Source: Alphaproteobacteria bacterium (lineage in GTDB: Bacteria; Pseudomonadota; Alphaproteobacteria; Rickettsiales; VGDC01). From it: a stretch of 6,561 nt of DNA. Within the stretch, counting starts at the first letter, position 1; each line of letters begins with the position of its first letter. The DNA is taken from positions 1-6,561 of the forward strand of contig VGDC01000115.1 in assembly GCA_016869895.1 (NCBI GenBank), given 5' to 3'. The translations under genes and the position numbers were made by a program. The notes beneath the pieces were generated by a model. That model saw only the letters and a program-made list of their open reading frames with translations. It did no database searches and was not told the origin of the DNA. Below are positions 5,682 to 6,561 of the stretch, piece after piece.

Positions 5682-6561
5682 ATGCGTACACACCCCAAAG
5701 GCCTGCCCGTACTGTTCTTCACCGAGATGTGGGAACGCATGAGTTATTACGGGATGCGCGCCATCTTGGTGCTGTTCCTCGCCTCGGCGGTGACAGCGGG
5801 TGGCATGGGGTTGGACGACAAGACCGCCGCCGCGATTTACGGCGTATACACCGCTGCAGTGTACCTCGCCGCCATGCCGGGTGGCTGGGTGGCAGACCGC
5901 TTGCTGGGCATGAAGAATGCCGTGTTCTACGGTGGCTGCATCATCGCCGCAGGGCATTTCAGCATGGCATTCCCGTGGGAGGAAAGCTTCTTCTTCGGTC
6001 TCGTCCTCATCACGCTCGGCACAGGCCTTCTCAAACCCTGCATCAGCACGCTCGTGGGCGAGCTCTATCGCGGTCTGCCGGATGCCAAGCGCGACGCCGG
6101 ATTCTCCATCTACTACATGGGCATCAACATCGGCGCGATCATCGGGTCACTCGTCTGCGGCTATCTGGGCGAAAATGTGAATTGGCACTATGGCTTCGCC
6201 GCATCCGGCATCGGCATGGTCATCGGCCTTGTCATCTTCAAATTCAGCGGCCATACGCTGGAGGGTATCGGCGAATTGGAACGCCCCGCGCCGGAATATT
6301 ATGCGCGCGGTTGGAAGCGCGTCTGGGTCAGCACGGCATTGTTCTTCGCCGCCGTCATCGGCGTGTTAGCGGGGTTGATTCCCTTCGATGCCGTCACCTT
6401 CGCCAGCTTCGGCAGCGCCATCATTGCGGTGCTAGCCATCAGCTATTTCAGTTATATCTATTTCGCGGGCGGGCTGGACGATGCCGAGAAAGGCCGCATG
6501 AAAGCGGCGGGCGTGCTGTTCTTCGTGGCGATGCTCTTCTGGGCGGGTTTCGAGCAGGCAG
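5682..6561 (+). CDS. POT/PTR2-family proton-dependent oligopeptide transporter, N-terminal part
   Basis: Members of this family in the major facilitator superfamily import di- and tripeptides with protons across the inner membrane. The window end cuts the gene after 293 complete codons, out of about 450-500 usual for the family. Visible hallmarks are ExxER in TEMWERMSYYG (E15, E18, R19; the proton-coupling motif of helix 1), GGWVADRLLG (67-76), the second family signature FSIYYMGINIG (141-151, matching FYxxINxG), and FWAGFEQ (286-292), whose Trp lies in the substrate cavity in known structures. About eight hydrophobic segments are present, separated near 190-212 by a charged stretch with GELERP. 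Sequence alone does not separate peptide carriers from relatives with other substrates, so no gene symbol is given. The start has a good ribosome binding site and lies 22 bases after repeat copy 2. Confidence 0.93.
   Translation, partial: MRTHPKGLPVLFFTEMWERMSYYGMRAILVLFLASAVTAGGMGLDDKTAAAIYGVYTAAVYLAAMPGGWVADRLLGMKNAVFYGGCIIAAGHFSMAFPWEESFFFGLVLITLGTGLLKPCISTLVGELYRGLPDAKRDAGFSIYYMGINIGAIIGSLVCGYLGENVNWHYGFAASGIGMVIGLVIFKFSGHTLEGIGELERPAPEYYARGWKRVWVSTALFFAAVIGVLAGLIPFDAVTFASFGSAIIAVLAISYFSYIYFAGGLDDAEKGRMKAAGVLFFVAMLFWAGFEQA

Overview
The window reads as ordinary chromosome of a Gram-negative bacterium, most likely an alphaproteobacterium. This is inferred from the Kdo/lipid A genes waaA and lpxK, the divergent xseA/purD pair, a Pal-type outer-membrane lipoprotein and a G+C content of roughly 60% or more over most genes. 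No rRNA or marker gene is present to fix the taxonomy further.

Layout. At the left edge (2-2176, plus strand) is a tight run: the C-terminal two thirds of waaA (Kdo transferase), lpxK (tetraacyldisaccharide 4'-kinase, ATGA overlap with waaA) and a 107-residue membrane protein of unknown function seven bases further on. These look co-transcribed, and the first two act in consecutive parts of lipid A-Kdo assembly at the inner membrane. xseA (exonuclease VII large subunit) follows on the minus strand; its stop codon overlaps the stop of the small membrane protein. xseA and purD (glycinamide ribonucleotide synthetase, plus strand) diverge from a 45-bp gap. Then comes a lower-GC island with a minus-strand pal-type lipoprotein gene, and at the right edge the N-terminal 293 residues of a POT/PTR2-family peptide transporter, cut by the window end.

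The most interesting content is non-coding. Two 72-nt elements, at 4840-4911 and (inverted) 5589-5660, bracket pal. Each has the same architecture: a hairpin with 9-bp arms and a TCCT loop, a 7-nt spacer, an identical 23-nt core, and a hairpin with 8-bp arms and a TGCT loop. The loops and core are invariant. The hairpin arms differ at seven base-pair positions, and all seven changes are compensated on the other arm. The left copy supplies the last four codons and the stop codon of purD, and its extended homology reaches the pal stop codon. The right copy ends 11 bases before the ribosome binding site of the transporter gene. Between pal and the right copy lies a further string of back-to-back GC-rich hairpins (5488-5560).

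The genes otherwise belong to familiar families: envelope biogenesis (waaA, lpxK, pal), DNA repair (xseA), purine synthesis (purD) and peptide uptake. I saw no tRNA, rRNA, CRISPR array, transposase or integrase gene.
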